64,000 nucleotides of DNA from Rhizobiaceae bacterium (GTDB taxonomy: Bacteria > Pseudomonadota > Alphaproteobacteria > Rhizobiales > Rhizobiaceae). Location: positions 2,046,001-2,110,000 of the forward strand of contig JAMLJB010000001.1 in the NCBI GenBank assembly GCA_023953835.1, read 5' to 3'. Numbering within the stretch: the first letter of the stretch is position 1; each line of letters starts with the position of its first letter. Below, in pieces: positions 34,145 to 44,019 of the stretch. The translations under genes were made by a program, and so were the position numbers. Below the pieces are notes generated by a model. The model worked only from the letters and a program-made list of their open reading frames with translations. It ran no database searches and was not told the origin of the DNA.

Positions 34145-35131
34145 ATGAACAAGGTCGACCGCGACATCGCCAATCTGCCCGATACGACGGTGTCGGTGAA
34201 GGAAAAGTTCGGGTTCGATTCGGGCATGGTCGTGCCTGCTTACTCGAAGCCGACGGAGCATGTACCGGACATCGACCCCGACTATCTCTTCGACCGCCAG
34301 ACGACGCTCGCGATCCTTTCCGGCTTTGCGTTCAACCGCCGCGTCATGGTGTCCGGCTATCACGGCACCGGCAAGTCGACCCATATCGAGCAGGTCGCCG
34401 CGCGGCTCAACTGGCCGTGCGTGCGCGTCAATCTGGACAGCCATGTCAGCCGTATCGATCTCGTCGGCAAAGATGCGATCGTGCTCAAGGACGGCAAGCA
34501 GGTCACCGAGTTCCGCGACGGCATCCTGCCATGGGCATACCAGCACAATATCGCGCTGTGCTTCGACGAATATGATGCGGGTCGCCCGGACGTGATGTTT
34601 GTTATCCAGCGCGTTCTGGAATCGTCCGGCCGCCTGACATTGCTGGACCAGAGCCGCGTCATTCGCCCGCATCCGGCCTTCCGCCTGTTCGCGACGGCCA
34701 ACACGGTCGGCCTCGGCGACACGACCGGCCTCTACCATGGCACGCAGCAGATCAACCAGGCGCAGATGGACCGCTGGTCCATCGTCACCACGCTGAACTA
34801 CCTGCCGCACGACAATGAAGTGAACATCGTGCTTTCCAAGGCGAAGCACTATCGCAACGAGCAGGGCAAGCAGATCGTCAACAAGATGGTCCGCGTCGCC
34901 GACATGACGCGCTCGGCCTTCATGAACGGCGATCTTTCCACCGTCATGAGCCCGCGCACCGTCATCACCTGGGCAGAAAACGCTGAAATTTTCGGCGATG
35001 TCGGCCTCGCCTTCCGGCTGACCTTCCTGAACAAGTGCGACGAGCTTGAGCGCTCGGTGGTGGCCGAGTTCTACCAGCGCGCTTTCGGCGAGGAATTGCC
35101 GGAGAGCGCTGCCAATGTGGTGCTGGGCTGA
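34145..35131 (+). CDS. cobS: cobaltochelatase subunit CobS
   Basis: CobS is the AAA+ ATPase subunit of the aerobic cobaltochelatase (CobNST), which inserts cobalt into hydrogenobyrinic acid a,c-diamide. The 328-residue protein has the Walker [11 protein letters not shown] near 74-83, a Walker [12 protein letters not shown], sensor region [20 protein letters not shown] and the AAA lid with [17 protein letters not shown]. It precedes cobT with one small gene between. No cobalamin riboswitch is evident upstream; cobN is not in the window. Confidence 0.96.
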   Translation: MNKVDRDIANLPDTTVSVKEKFGFDSGMVVPAYSKPTEHVPDIDPDYLFDRQTTLAILSGFAFNRRVMVSGYHGTGKSTHIEQVAARLNWPCVRVNLDSHVSRIDLVGKDAIVLKDGKQVTEFRDGILPWAYQHNIALCFDEYDAGRPDVMFVIQRVLESSGRLTLLDQSRVIRPHPAFRLFATANTVGLGDTTGLYHGTQQINQAQMDRWSIVTTLNYLPHDNEVNIVLSKAKHYRNEQGKQIVNKMVRVADMTRSAFMNGDLSTVMSPRTVITWAENAEIFGDVGLAFRLTFLNKCDELERSVVAEFYQRAFGEELPESAANVVLG

Positions 35132-35140
35132 ACGGGACGC

Positions 35141-35620
35141 ATGCTGATTGACCGGCGAATGCTGCTGACGAGCCTGCCGCTTGCGGCAGCGCTTTCGGTC
35201 GCGCTTGCACCCGGTGGCGCTGAAGCCGGGGCGGCGTTCATTTCACGTGTCGGTGGGGAAGTCACGGCTGCGAATTTCGACGGCCTTGTCCGCGTGGCCA
35301 TGGAATCGGTGAACGGGTTTCTGGGCCTCAAGATTTCGGTTGCCGAGGGCGAGCATGGCGGCCTCGTAGCGGAAGAGGCGGGTGGCTTGCTCATCCTCTA
35401 CATGCGCAACGGCGATATGGAATTGTCATTTCCCTCCGGCTATCGGAAGGATGGTGGGCGCTACTTTTTCGACGGTTTCTACAACGTGATCTATGTCGGG
35501 AAGAACCAGGGCATCAGCGGCGTGCATCTGCAACCGGCGCGAACGATGGACGTGGACGCGACCGGCAAGCCGGTGAAGGAATTTGCCGTCGACGATCTTT
35601 CCGCGGCGAAGGGCGGCTGA
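35141..35620 (+). CDS. exported protein of unknown function between cobS and cobT
   Basis: The 159-residue protein starts with two arginines and a hydrophobic stretch ending GGAEAGAA, consistent with a signal peptide. The mature part (GLKISVAEGEHGGLVAEEAGGLLILY, then FPSGYRKDGGRYFFDGFYNVIYVGK) looks like a small beta-rich domain; I do not recognise the family. It lies 9 bp after cobS and 3 bp before cobT, so it is part of the operon, although an exported protein has no obvious place in cytosolic cobalt insertion. Confidence 0.8.
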   Translation: MLIDRRMLLTSLPLAAALSVALAPGGAEAGAAFISRVGGEVTAANFDGLVRVAMESVNGFLGLKISVAEGEHGGLVAEEAGGLLILYMRNGDMELSFPSGYRKDGGRYFFDGFYNVIYVGKNQGISGVHLQPARTMDVDATGKPVKEFAVDDLSAAKGG

Positions 35621-35623
35621 CAC

Positions 35624-37522
35624 ATGGCGGGGCCGGGCGACAACACACGGGCTAAGCCTAAAACGGGCGGCGATCTCGATGCGCTGAAGCGCTCGATCGG
35701 CATTTGCGTGCGTGCCATCGCCGGCGACAATGAGCTGGAGGTTTCGTTCGCCAAGGACCGGCCCGCGCTTGCCGGCAATCTTGCTCGTCTGCCCGAACTG
35801 CCGAAGAAGCCGACCGCGGCGGACATCGGCGTGACGCGCGGCATAGGCGATTCGATGGCGCTCAAGCGCGCGCGCCATGACTTCCGCCTGCACGCGCGCC
35901 TGGCGCCCGAAGGCAAGCAGGCACGCGCGATTTTCGATGCCGTTGAGCAGGCGCGCGTCGAATCCATCGGCTCGCGTGCCATGCTCGGCGTCGCCGACAA
36001 CATCTCCTACATGCTGGAGGACCGCTATTCCAAGGCGCAGCTTGCCGACGTGCGCGATCGCGCGGATGCGCCGCTGGAAGACGCGCTGGCGATGATCGTG
36101 CGCGAAAAGCTGACCGGCCGCGCGATACCGAAAAGCGGCGAGCAGGTCGTCAATCTCTGGCGCGACTGGATCGAGGAGAAGGCGGGTTCGAACCTTGGCG
36201 GTCTTGAAGGAAAGCTGGACGATCAGCAGGCGTTCGCCCGGGTAATCCGCGACATGCTCGTGTCGATGGAAATGGCGGACGAGCTTGGCGACGACGAAGA
36301 GACCGACGACTCCGAGGATCAGGACGACAACCAGCCGCAGGGCGAGGAGGAATCCGAGGAGGGCGGCGAGGACGATTCCGGAGCGCAGGACACCGAGGCC
36401 GAGCAATCCGAATCGTCCGACGATAATGAGGCAGCCGGAGAAACCGAGGCGGCTGAGGCCGACGCCGACGACGTTTCCAACGATGACGACACCGAGGCAG
36501 AGACGCCGGGTGAGGCCAAGCGCCCCGACAATCCGTTTGCGAACCTGAACAAGGAGGTGGACTACAAGGTCTACACAACCATGTTCGACGAAACGGTCGG
36601 CGCTGAGGAATTGTGCGACGAGGACGAACTGGACCGGCTGCGCGCTTTTCTCGACAAGCAGCTCGCCAATCTTTCCGGCGTGGTGGGCCGCCTTGCCAAC
36701 CGGCTGCAACGTCGCCTCATGGCGCAGCAGAACCGGTCCTGGGACTTCGATCTCGAGGAGGGTTACCTCGATCCCGCGCGGCTGTCCCGCGTCATTCTCG
36801 ATCCGATGCAGCCGCTTTCCTTCAAGCAGGAGCGGGACACGAAATTCCGCGACACGGTCGTGTCGCTGGTCCTCGACAATTCCGGGTCGATGCGCGGACG
36901 CCCGATCACGGTTGCAGCGACCTGCGCCGACATTCTGGCGCGCACGCTTGAGCGCTGCGGCGTTTCGGTCGAAATTCTCGGCTTTACGACACGCGCGTGG
37001 AAGGGCGGCCAGTCTCGCGAGAAATGGCTGAAGGAAGGCAAGGCCTCCAATCCGGGCCGGCTCAACGACCTGCGCCACATCATTTACAAGAGCGCGGACG
37101 CACCCTATCGCCGCGCGCGGCGCAATCTCGGCCTGATGATGCGCGAGGGACTCCTGAAGGAGAACATCGACGGCGAGGCGTTGCTTTGGGCGCACAGCAG
37201 GCTGATCGGGCGACCCGAGCAGCGAAAGATTCTGATGATGATTTCGGATGGCGCCCCGGTTGACGATTCGACCCTGTCGGTGAATCCCGGCAATTATCTC
37301 GAACGTCATTTGCGCGCGGTGATCGAATTGATCGAAAATCGTTCGCCTGTCGAATTGCTCGCCATCGGCATCGGCCATGACGTGACGCGCTATTACCGGC
37401 GCGCGGTCACGATCGTCGATGCCGAGGAACTGGCGGGCGCGATGACAGAGCAGCTTGCCGCGCTCTTTGCCGAGGAAACGCCGCGCGACCGCAATCGCTC
37501 CGGATTGCGGCGGGCCGGATGA
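35624..37522 (+). CDS. cobT: cobaltochelatase subunit CobT
   Basis: The 632-residue partner of CobS. An N-terminal alpha-helical domain (about 1-225) is followed by a strongly acidic, low-complexity linker (about 225-305, Glu/Asp/Ser-rich), and a C-terminal von Willebrand A domain with the MIDAS motif in [12 protein letters not shown] near 418-429. The vWA domain binds the AAA+ ring of CobS. The 3' end overlaps the next gene by 4 bp (ATGA). Confidence 0.95.
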   Translation: MAGPGDNTRAKPKTGGDLDALKRSIGICVRAIAGDNELEVSFAKDRPALAGNLARLPELPKKPTAADIGVTRGIGDSMALKRARHDFRLHARLAPEGKQARAIFDAVEQARVESIGSRAMLGVADNISYMLEDRYSKAQLADVRDRADAPLEDALAMIVREKLTGRAIPKSGEQVVNLWRDWIEEKAGSNLGGLEGKLDDQQAFARVIRDMLVSMEMADELGDDEETDDSEDQDDNQPQGEEESEEGGEDDSGAQDTEAEQSESSDDNEAAGETEAAEADADDVSNDDDTEAETPGEAKRPDNPFANLNKEVDYKVYTTMFDETVGAEELCDEDELDRLRAFLDKQLANLSGVVGRLANRLQRRLMAQQNRSWDFDLEEGYLDPARLSRVILDPMQPLSFKQERDTKFRDTVVSLVLDNSGSMRGRPITVAATCADILARTLERCGVSVEILGFTTRAWKGGQSREKWLKEGKASNPGRLNDLRHIIYKSADAPYRRARRNLGLMMREGLLKENIDGEALLWAHSRLIGRPEQRKILMMISDGAPVDDSTLSVNPGNYLERHLRAVIELIENRSPVELLAIGIGHDVTRYYRRAVTIVDAEELAGAMTEQLAALFAEETPRDRNRSGLRRAG

Positions 37523-38550
37523 GGGTTCTGGCGGGCCGCTTGCCGCCCCTGCGCCGACTGGGTATTCTGCTTGCGATTTCGCTTGCCTGCGCGCTTGCCT
37601 TTCCTTCCTTCGGGCGTGACATGCTCCAGCATGCCGAAGTGCGGGCGCGCGTCATCCGAAACTTCGAGATCGGCAGCGAGGCGACGCGTTTCGGCCCGCT
37701 GGAATTTGTCGGCGGCCTCGAACTCACATCCGATGTCCCGGATTTTGGCGCAATCTCCGCATTCCGCTTCCTGAAACCGGGGTCGGATTTCATGGCGGTG
37801 GCCGACACTGGTTTCTGGGTGTTCGGCGCGGTCACACGCGACGCCGAAATGCGTCCCACCGGATTCGAGAACTTCACGATCCAGCAGTTTTCGGACGCAG
37901 ACGGCAATCCTATCAACAAGAAGTGGCTTGTGGACGCCGAAGGTCTTGCGGTGCGTGACGGCGTGGCGACGGTCGGGCTGGAGCGGGATCATCGCATCGT
38001 GCAATTCAAGATTGCGCCCGGGCGGATGCGGGACGCGTTCGCCAATCTGGATTTTCTTATCCCGCGCCGCGAATTGCGCATGAACCGGGGCTTCGAAGCG
38101 GTTACCTATGCGCCGAAGGACGGGCCGCTCGAAGGCGCGCTGGTGATCGTCACCGAAAGAAGTATCGACAAGAACGGCGATGTTTTCGGCGCGGTGCTCG
38201 GCGGTCCGCGCAAAGGCATCTTCACCGTCAAGCGTCACGATCCGTTCGACATCACGGATGGCGCATTTCTTCCCAATGGCGACCTGCTGCTGCTGGAGCG
38301 CTCCTTTTCCATGGCGCGGGGTGTCGGCATGCGGCTACGCCGGATACCCGGCGACCTTATCGCGGGAGGCGCCAAGGCGGCGGACGGCCCGATCCTGCTT
38401 GAGGCCAATATGGGCTACCAGATCGACAATATGGAGGCGATGGACGTCTGGCAGCGCTCCGACGGTGCGACCATGGTTTCGCTCATGTCGGACGACAACC
38501 AGTCCATGCTGCAACGAAATCTCTATCTTGAGTTCCGTCTGGTAGATTAG
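37519..38550 (+). CDS. exported phytase-like esterase domain protein
   Basis: The 343-residue protein has a signal peptide (basic start, hydrophobic 12-30) and a domain of the 'esterase-like activity of phytase' family (PF13449), a beta-propeller fold. Marks are [34 protein letters not shown] and [20 protein letters not shown]. The substrate is unknown; members hydrolyse phospho- or carboxyl-esters in the periplasm. Translation is coupled to cobT. Its TAG stop codon is formed at the left tip of repeat copy 4. Confidence 0.85.
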   Translation: MRVLAGRLPPLRRLGILLAISLACALAFPSFGRDMLQHAEVRARVIRNFEIGSEATRFGPLEFVGGLELTSDVPDFGAISAFRFLKPGSDFMAVADTGFWVFGAVTRDAEMRPTGFENFTIQQFSDADGNPINKKWLVDAEGLAVRDGVATVGLERDHRIVQFKIAPGRMRDAFANLDFLIPRRELRMNRGFEAVTYAPKDGPLEGALVIVTERSIDKNGDVFGAVLGGPRKGIFTVKRHDPFDITDGAFLPNGDLLLLERSFSMARGVGMRLRRIPGDLIAGGAKAADGPILLEANMGYQIDNMEAMDVWQRSDGATMVSLMSDDNQSMLQRNLYLEFRLVD

Positions 38551-38818
38551 AGCGTTTCGCAGTTGGTTTGAAGCATTCTGCCGGCGACGGTTTGCGACAA
38601 GGCCAAGGGGTTTGTCGAAGGTCGGGCTGGTGGCCCGGACAAGACAAAGACCGAAGGATTTGGTGCAAACCGGCCCGGCCCTTCGGGTTTGCGTTTGGCG
38701 GGCGCCCACGTCGTCATGCCGCTCGACCGGGCAAACAGCCCGTCCTTCGCGACCTTCCTTGTGGCCCGCCGCGCCAAACGACAAACAGAATGATTCAAAC
38801 GAACTGTGAACCGCTCTA
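38549..38818 (-). repeat. MITE-like inverted-repeat element, copy 4
   Basis: A full-length (270 bp) copy in the opposite orientation to copies 2 and 3. Both tips carry TA. The left tip gives the TAG stop of the phytase-like gene on the plus strand; the right tip (CGCTCTA) gives the TAG stop of yhhQ on the minus strand. The entire gap between these two genes is the element. Confidence 0.9.
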
Positions 38819-39493
38819 GGCGGCGACCGGCTGGCTCCAGCGCGCCACGATCAGCCGGTAGGGGATCAGGGCGAATACCGCGATCAGCAGCTTGACGGTG
38901 AAATCGCCGATTGCCCACGAAATCCAGCGCGCGGCCTCCATGCCGAACAGTCCGAGCAATGGTGCAGGCTCAAGCGCGAACGCGTCGTTCGGACCGATGA
39001 ACGCGAAGCTTGCGGCAAATGCGACGGAAAAGAATATCGCCGTGTCGAACACCGAACCCGCCAGCGTTCCGAAAATCGGCGCGCGCCACCAGCTTTGGCG
39101 CCGCAACCAGTTGAACACCGTCACGTCAAGCAATTGCGCCGTCAGGAAGGCGGCGCCCGATGCGGCAGCGACGCGGACCAGGCGGCCGGCCGCGGTCCCG
39201 AATTCGATCAGGCCGAGCTTGAAGAAGAGTGGCGGCACGACGATCGAGCAGACGACCGCCAGCATGAAGCCGATGAACACGATGCGCCGCGCGACGGACG
39301 GACCGTAGCGCCGATTGGCAAGGTCGGTGACGAGGAACGCGAACGGATAGGTAAACGCGCCCCAGGTCAGGATGTCGGCAAGTTGCAGTGTGCCGAGTTG
39401 TCCCTGCACGGGAAACTGAACAAGGATGTTCGACGCCACGACGACTACCGCCATAGCGAGCACGAAGGGAAGATAGAGTGAAGCGCTCTTCAT
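38816..39493 (-). CDS. yhhQ: queuosine precursor transporter YhhQ (VUT family)
   Basis: The 225-residue membrane protein has about six hydrophobic segments and the VUT/DUF165 signatures: SNILVQFPV near 22-30, GAFTYPFAFLVTDLANRRYGPSVARR near 46-71 and AQLLDVTVFNWLR near 119-131. YhhQ imports preQ0/preQ1 for queuosine synthesis. I looked upstream for a preQ1 riboswitch and saw no clear motif. Its stop codon is at the tip of repeat copy 4. Confidence 0.93.
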   Translation of the reverse strand: MKSASLYLPFVLAMAVVVVASNILVQFPVQGQLGTLQLADILTWGAFTYPFAFLVTDLANRRYGPSVARRIVFIGFMLAVVCSIVVPPLFFKLGLIEFGTAAGRLVRVAAASGAAFLTAQLLDVTVFNWLRRQSWWRAPIFGTLAGSVFDTAIFFSVAFAASFAFIGPNDAFALEPAPLLGLFGMEAARWISWAIGDFTVKLLIAVFALIPYRLIVARWSQPVAA

Positions 39494-39550
39494 TTTTTTA
39501 TCCTGGGTGATGGAACCAGTCGGAGTACGAAAGCGAAGGCTCGCGCCTTC

Positions 39551-39586
39551 AAAGAAAAGAGCCTCGACCGCGAACGGTCAAGGCTC
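39551..39586 (-). terminator. Rho-independent terminator of rpmB
   Basis: On the minus strand a 12-bp stem with one mismatch (GAGCCTTGACCG / CGGTCGAGGCTC) and TTCG loop is followed by TTTTCTTT. It lies just after the rpmB stop and before yhhQ. Confidence 0.9.
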
Positions 39587-39613
39587 GAAGGCGGTTGTCC
39601 CCCGCCTGAAAGC

Positions 39614-39907
39614 TTAAGCGGTCTGCTCGGCCTGCTTCTTGGCGATCTGCTTCTTCAGCAGGCGCGCCTTCTGCGAAAGCTCGGCGGCATCCGCCTTGGC
39701 GAGGAACGCATCGAGCCCGCCGCGATGTTCGACCGAACGCAGGGCGTTGGCCGACACGCGCAGGCGCACGTTCTGGTTCAGGGTTTCGGAAATCAGCGTC
39801 ACATTGACGAGATTCGGCAGGAAGCGGCGACGCGTCTTGTTGTTCGCGTGGCTGACATTGTTGCCGGTCTGGACGCCTTTGCCGGTCAGTTCGCAAGCGC
39901 GGGACAT
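39614..39907 (-). CDS. rpmB: 50S ribosomal protein L28 (bL28)
   Basis: The 97-residue protein begins [29 protein letters not shown], the canonical bL28 start, followed by PNLVNVTL and [24 protein letters not shown]. The alpha-type C-terminal basic helix ([15 protein letters not shown]) is present. It is a large-subunit protein near the E site. The ATG at 39907 is the family start; a terminator follows the gene. Confidence 0.97.
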   Translation of the reverse strand: MSRACELTGKGVQTGNNVSHANNKTRRRFLPNLVNVTLISETLNQNVRLRVSANALRSVEHRGGLDAFLAKADAAELSQKARLLKKQIAKKQAEQTA

Positions 39908-40133
39908 TTCGTGTACCTTCAGTTTTTCGTCTCGGGCCAAAGGGCTTCGCCGCGCGGCCAGGCGCGGATCATGCAATCGGCCTCATGGAAAGTTGGCGCT
40001 CCCTTAGTTGCATTTTCGCAGGGCGTCAAGCTTTGCGGGCGGCGCGGAACCTTATTCTGGCCGGAATTATCCCCTCTGGACTGTGCCTGTGCACAATCTT
40101 ACCTTGTGTGAAAAGGCGCCGGACCGAAGCACT

Positions 40134-40904
40134 ATGATCGTGAACCTGGGCAAAATCGGATTGGCTCTTGCGACCGCGCTCGCCGTTGCCGGCGAAACGG
40201 GCGCGGGCGAAACCTATTCCGGCGAATATACGGTGAGCTATCTCGGCCTGCCGATCGCGCGCTCGAATTTCACCAGCACGTTCGAGGGCGATCAGGTCCG
40301 CATCAGCGGCTCGGTCAGCAGCGCGGGCATTGCGAGGATATTCGACAGCACCACCGGGTCCAGCTCCTTTACGGGCCGCCTTGGGCCTCAGGGCGTCATT
40401 CCCGCCGCCTTTACCACCAACTACAAGTCGGGCAAGAAATCGCAGCGCACGAGCATCACCTTCGCCGACGGCAATGTGGCCAAGACGGTCAATGTTCCGC
40501 CGACCAAGAAGCGGCGGCGCTGGGTTCCGCTTCGCGCGAGCGACTTGCGCGCTGTTTCCGACCCCATCTCGGCCACGCTGATCCGGGCGAAATCGCCCGA
40601 CGATGTGTGCGATCGCACGATCAAGGTCTATGACGGTGAAATGCGCGCCAACATCCAGCTTGGCCATGTTTCGACCGGCGATGTGCCGGGATTTGGCGGC
40701 GAGGCCGTCACCTGCTCGGCGAAGTTCATTCCGGTTTCCGGCTACCGGCCCGATTCCAGTTCACTGGCCTACCTGAAAAACCGCTCGAAAATAACCATTG
40801 CATTTGCGCCGCTCGGCACGACCGGCATATACGCCCCCGTATATGCAACCGTGGGAACCAAGATCGGCACGGTAACGGTAACGGCGCGCCGCTCGAAGGG
40901 CTGA
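40134..40904 (+). CDS. exported DUF3108 protein
   Basis: The 256-residue protein has a signal peptide ending about AGETGAG and then the DUF3108 core: YSGEYTVSYLGLPIARSNFTSTF, GIARIFDSTTGSSSFTG and PAAFTTNYKSGKKSQRTSITF. DUF3108 proteins are predicted periplasmic beta-barrel-like carriers, possibly of lipids; function is unproven. It lies divergent from rpmB, a location common in Rhizobiales. The ATG at 40134 is chosen because upstream residues lack a signal sequence. Confidence 0.88.
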   Translation: MIVNLGKIGLALATALAVAGETGAGETYSGEYTVSYLGLPIARSNFTSTFEGDQVRISGSVSSAGIARIFDSTTGSSSFTGRLGPQGVIPAAFTTNYKSGKKSQRTSITFADGNVAKTVNVPPTKKRRRWVPLRASDLRAVSDPISATLIRAKSPDDVCDRTIKVYDGEMRANIQLGHVSTGDVPGFGGEAVTCSAKFIPVSGYRPDSSSLAYLKNRSKITIAFAPLGTTGIYAPVYATVGTKIGTVTVTARRSKG

Positions 40905-40926
40905 TCGCGCCCGCGAGGGGACGCAA

Positions 40927-41817
40927 ATGCAAAAGGCCACGTTGATCGGCTTCACGGCGGTTGCGATGTGGGCGCTTTTGGCGCTGCTGACCGATGCATC
41001 CGGCGCGGTGCCGCCTTTCCAGCTTTCGGCGATGACGTTCGCCATCGGCACGCTGGTCGGGGTCGCGGTGCGGATGTGGTCGCCGCCCGTTGAAAACACC
41101 CCGGTCCCGCCTGTGGTGTGGCTGATCGGGATCGGCGGATTGTTCGGCTACCACTTCTTCTATTTTACGGCGCTGCGCAACGCGCCTGCCGTCGAGGCGA
41201 GCCTCATTGCCTATCTGTGGCCGCTGTTCATCGTCGTGGGTTCGGCCCTGATGCCGGGCGAGCGGCTGCGCTGGTATCATGTGGCGGGCGCGCTGCTCGG
41301 CCTGTTCGGCACCGCGCTGATCGTGACCCGGGGCGGCGGCATTTCGTTCGATCCGCAATATGCGTTCGGCTATGCCATGGCCTTCGTCTGCGCATTCCTG
41401 TGGTCGGGCTATTCGCTGCTGTCGCGGCGCTTTCCGGGCGTGCCGACGAGCATCGTCACATGGTTCTGCGCGGCAACGGCGGTGCTTTCGCTCGCCTGCC
41501 ATTTTGCGCTGGAAGAAACGGTCCTGCCTGAAACGCCCGCCCAATGGTTTGCCGTGCTCGGGCTTGGACTGATGCCGGTTGGCGCTGCGTTCTATGCCTG
41601 GGATCACGGTGTGAAGCGGGGCAATATCCAGGTGCTGGGTGCGGCCAGCTACGCCTCTCCGCTTTTGTCCACGTTGGTGCTGATCGCCGCCGGCTTCGCG
41701 GAACCCTCGATGCGCATCCTTGCCGCCTGCCTGCTCATCACTGGCGGGGCTGTGCTCGCCGCGAAGTCTTTGCTGTTTGGAGACGAGAAGGTCGCCGCGC
41801 CGGAACCACAGCCATGA
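40927..41817 (+). CDS. EamA/DMT-family transporter
   Basis: The 296-residue protein has ten hydrophobic segments arranged as two EamA repeats (about 5-135 and 150-285). Characteristic stretches are FYFTALRNAPAVEASLIAYLWPLFIVV and AFYAWDHGVKRGNIQVLGAASYASPLLST, close to the YddG aromatic amino acid exporter group. The direction and substrate are inferences. It begins 22 bp after the DUF3108 gene and overlaps the next gene by 4 bp. Confidence 0.9.
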   Translation: MQKATLIGFTAVAMWALLALLTDASGAVPPFQLSAMTFAIGTLVGVAVRMWSPPVENTPVPPVVWLIGIGGLFGYHFFYFTALRNAPAVEASLIAYLWPLFIVVGSALMPGERLRWYHVAGALLGLFGTALIVTRGGGISFDPQYAFGYAMAFVCAFLWSGYSLLSRRFPGVPTSIVTWFCAATAVLSLACHFALEETVLPETPAQWFAVLGLGLMPVGAAFYAWDHGVKRGNIQVLGAASYASPLLSTLVLIAAGFAEPSMRILAACLLITGGAVLAAKSLLFGDEKVAAPEPQP

Positions 41818-42491
41818 TGCCATTTCCCGGCGGTATCGAAAGCACGGAAAACGGCACGCTGCTGCTTTCGGTCGCCTCGGCGGTCCTCTACCTCTTTGCT
41901 GTCGACGGCGCGGCCTCCTGGCGGCGCACCCTCGTCAAGGCTCTGCCGGTCGCATTGCTCGCCGTGCTTGCCTTCTCAACTGGAGCGCCCCTCCTGCTGG
42001 TGCTGGCGCTGCTCTTGAGCGCGGCGGGCGATGCCAGCCTTTCGCGTGAAGGCGACAGGGCATTCCTTGCCGGTCTGTCGAGCTTCCTCGCCGCCCATAT
42101 CGCCTATATTGCGCTGTTCCTCAGCCATGATCGGGGCTGGATCGCCCCGCTCGTATCGGGCGCGTTGCTGCTGACGGTGGCCTTTTTCATGACCGTCACC
42201 ACGGTTGCCACGCTGAACATCCTGTTGCGCAAGGTGCCTGCAGGGCTGCGATTTCCCATCCTCGCCTATGGCGCCGCCATATTGCTGATGGGCCTTGCTT
42301 CGCTGACGACCGGCCTTGTGTGGATCGTGACGGGTGCGATCCTGTTCATGGCGTCGGATACGGTTCTGGCCCTCGAGCGCTTTGTCATGAGCAGCCTCGG
42401 CCGGGGGCGATGGGCAGCGCGCCATGCGGTATGGGTGCTCTACTACGCCGCCCAGCTCTTGCTCACATTGAGCGTGATCTTCGCTGGTTAG
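41814..42491 (+). CDS. YhhN/TMEM86-like membrane protein (lysoplasmalogenase family)
   Basis: The 225-residue integral membrane protein has about eight hydrophobic segments. The family pattern is visible in LLLSAAGDASLSREG near 70-84, FLAGLSSFLAAHIAYI, and GAILFMASDTVLALERF, in which the conserved acidic residues (GD and SD) lie. Eukaryotic TMEM86 cleaves lysoplasmalogens; the bacterial role is unproven. It overlaps the transporter gene in ATGA fashion and converges with the carboxypeptidase gene. Confidence 0.88.
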   Translation: MMPFPGGIESTENGTLLLSVASAVLYLFAVDGAASWRRTLVKALPVALLAVLAFSTGAPLLLVLALLLSAAGDASLSREGDRAFLAGLSSFLAAHIAYIALFLSHDRGWIAPLVSGALLLTVAFFMTVTTVATLNILLRKVPAGLRFPILAYGAAILLMGLASLTTGLVWIVTGAILFMASDTVLALERFVMSSLGRGRWAARHAVWVLYYAAQLLLTLSVIFAG

Positions 42492-42497
42492 GTCGCG

Positions 42498-43994
42498 CTA
42501 TTTCGCGGCAGCCCGCCCGTATCGATGCCTGAGGTGGTCGATGAAATAGCGCGCGTCGAGCTTCTCGCCGGTTGCGCGCTCGATCAGCTCCGGTGTCGAA
42601 TAGCGCGATCCTTGCGACCAGATGTGTTTGCGCCGCCATTCGTTGACTGCGTCGAAACGGCCTTCTGCAAGGTCGGCATCCGCCTGCGGATGTTCTTTTT
42701 CGAAGGCCGCCCATTGCTGCGCGGCCATCAGCGCGCCGAGTGTGTAGGAAGGGAAATAGCCGAAAGCCCCGCCCGGCCAATGCACATCCTGCATCGGGCC
42801 GTCGGCGGGATTGTCGAACGTTGAAAGTCCGAGATAGTCGCGCATCTTGGCATCCCACGCTTCCGGCAGGTCGGCCACTTCCAGACGGCCCGCGATCAGC
42901 TCCTGTTCCAGCTCGAAGCGCAGGATGACGTGCAGCGGATAGGTGACTTCGTCAGCGTCGACGCGGATCAGGCCGCGTTCGACATGATGGACCCATGGCA
43001 GCATGTCGTCGATGGTCCATGCCTCGCCCAGTTCGCGCTCGACTACCGGCAGCGCCCAGCGCCAGAAGGCCGGATTGCGGCCAAGCTGCTTTTCGACGAA
43101 CAGGCTCTGGCTTTCATGCACGGCCATGCCGCGCGCGCGACCGAGCGGCCAGTGAGCCCATTCGCGGGGCAGGTTCTGCTCATAGAGCGCGTGGCCGGTT
43201 TCATGGAGCACGCCCATCAGCGCCGAGAGAAAATCGTCGGCCTTGTAGCGGGTGGTGATGCGCACGTCGCTCGGCACGCCCCCGCAGAACGGATGGTGCG
43301 ACACCGACAGGCTTCCATGCGTGAAGTCGAAGCCGACAGCGCCCATCATCGCAAGGCCAAGCGCCCGCTGGCGGTCGACGGCATAGGCGCCCGACATCGG
43401 TCTGCGCGGACGCGCCGCGTCGCGCCCGGCCTGCACGTCCAGCGCTTCCGGCACGAAGCCCTTCAGGAAATCCTTCAGTTCGGCGAATACCGGCGCGATG
43501 TCGGCGGCGCGGTTGCCGGGATCATATTGCTCCATAAGAGCGTCATACGGGTCGAGCCCGAGCGCATCGGCGCGCATCGCAGCTTCCTCGCGCACCATGG
43601 CGACCACGCCTTCCAGCGCCGGGCGGAACCCGTCCCAATCGTTCTTGGCGCGCAGGTCGCGCCAAAGCTGCTCGCAGCGCATGCGCAGGTTCGTCTGGCG
43701 CTCGACAAATTCGGAGGGAAGGCATATGAGGTTGGTATAGTGCCGCCGGAATTCGGAGACCGCCACGCGCTGGTCGTCGTTCAGGTCCTCCCGCTCGGCG
43801 TCGTCGATCCAGTCCGCGATTTCGGCGGCGCTGGCCTGGCGATGGAGCATGCCCGCCAGCGCGCCCATCGCTTCCGCGCGTTTCTCGCCGCCGCCGACTG
43901 CCATATGCGTGGCCTCGTCCGCGCCGAGGATCGCAAGGGCGTGCTCCAGCGCTTCCAGCCTGCGGCCAAGTTCATCGAGTTTCTGAAAAGACAT
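42498..43994 (-). CDS. M32 family metallocarboxypeptidase
   Basis: The 498-residue enzyme has all M32 motifs: SHHPFCGG near 232, DVRITTRY near 243, the zinc-binding HETGH at about 264-268, AVHESQSLF near 290, and the C-terminal GRLEVADLPEAWDAKM and LGLSTFDNPADGPMQDVHW segments. Such enzymes remove C-terminal residues with broad specificity in the cytosol. It is followed upstream by the stator-like pair on the same strand (25-bp gap). Confidence 0.95.
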   Translation of the reverse strand: MSFQKLDELGRRLEALEHALAILGADEATHMAVGGGEKRAEAMGALAGMLHRQASAAEIADWIDDAEREDLNDDQRVAVSEFRRHYTNLICLPSEFVERQTNLRMRCEQLWRDLRAKNDWDGFRPALEGVVAMVREEAAMRADALGLDPYDALMEQYDPGNRAADIAPVFAELKDFLKGFVPEALDVQAGRDAARPRRPMSGAYAVDRQRALGLAMMGAVGFDFTHGSLSVSHHPFCGGVPSDVRITTRYKADDFLSALMGVLHETGHALYEQNLPREWAHWPLGRARGMAVHESQSLFVEKQLGRNPAFWRWALPVVERELGEAWTIDDMLPWVHHVERGLIRVDADEVTYPLHVILRFELEQELIAGRLEVADLPEAWDAKMRDYLGLSTFDNPADGPMQDVHWPGGAFGYFPSYTLGALMAAQQWAAFEKEHPQADADLAEGRFDAVNEWRRKHIWSQGSRYSTPELIERATGEKLDARYFIDHLRHRYGRAAAK

Positions 43995-44019
43995 GATTGC
44001 TCCGGCAGTCCTGGGTTGC

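Noticed and set aside
33278..34849. 523-codon open frame on the minus strand across the J-domain gene and cobS
   Set aside because: It is antisense to two well-supported genes, has no domain or start signal, and arises from high-GC codon bias.
35426..37378. 650-codon open frame antisense to cobT
   Set aside because: CobT on the plus strand has all expected domains; the antisense frame is a shadow of biased third positions.
39494..39550. preQ1 riboswitch upstream of yhhQ
   Set aside because: The short leader lacks the characteristic C-rich hairpin loop and A-rich tail; the visible hairpin is the rpmB terminator.
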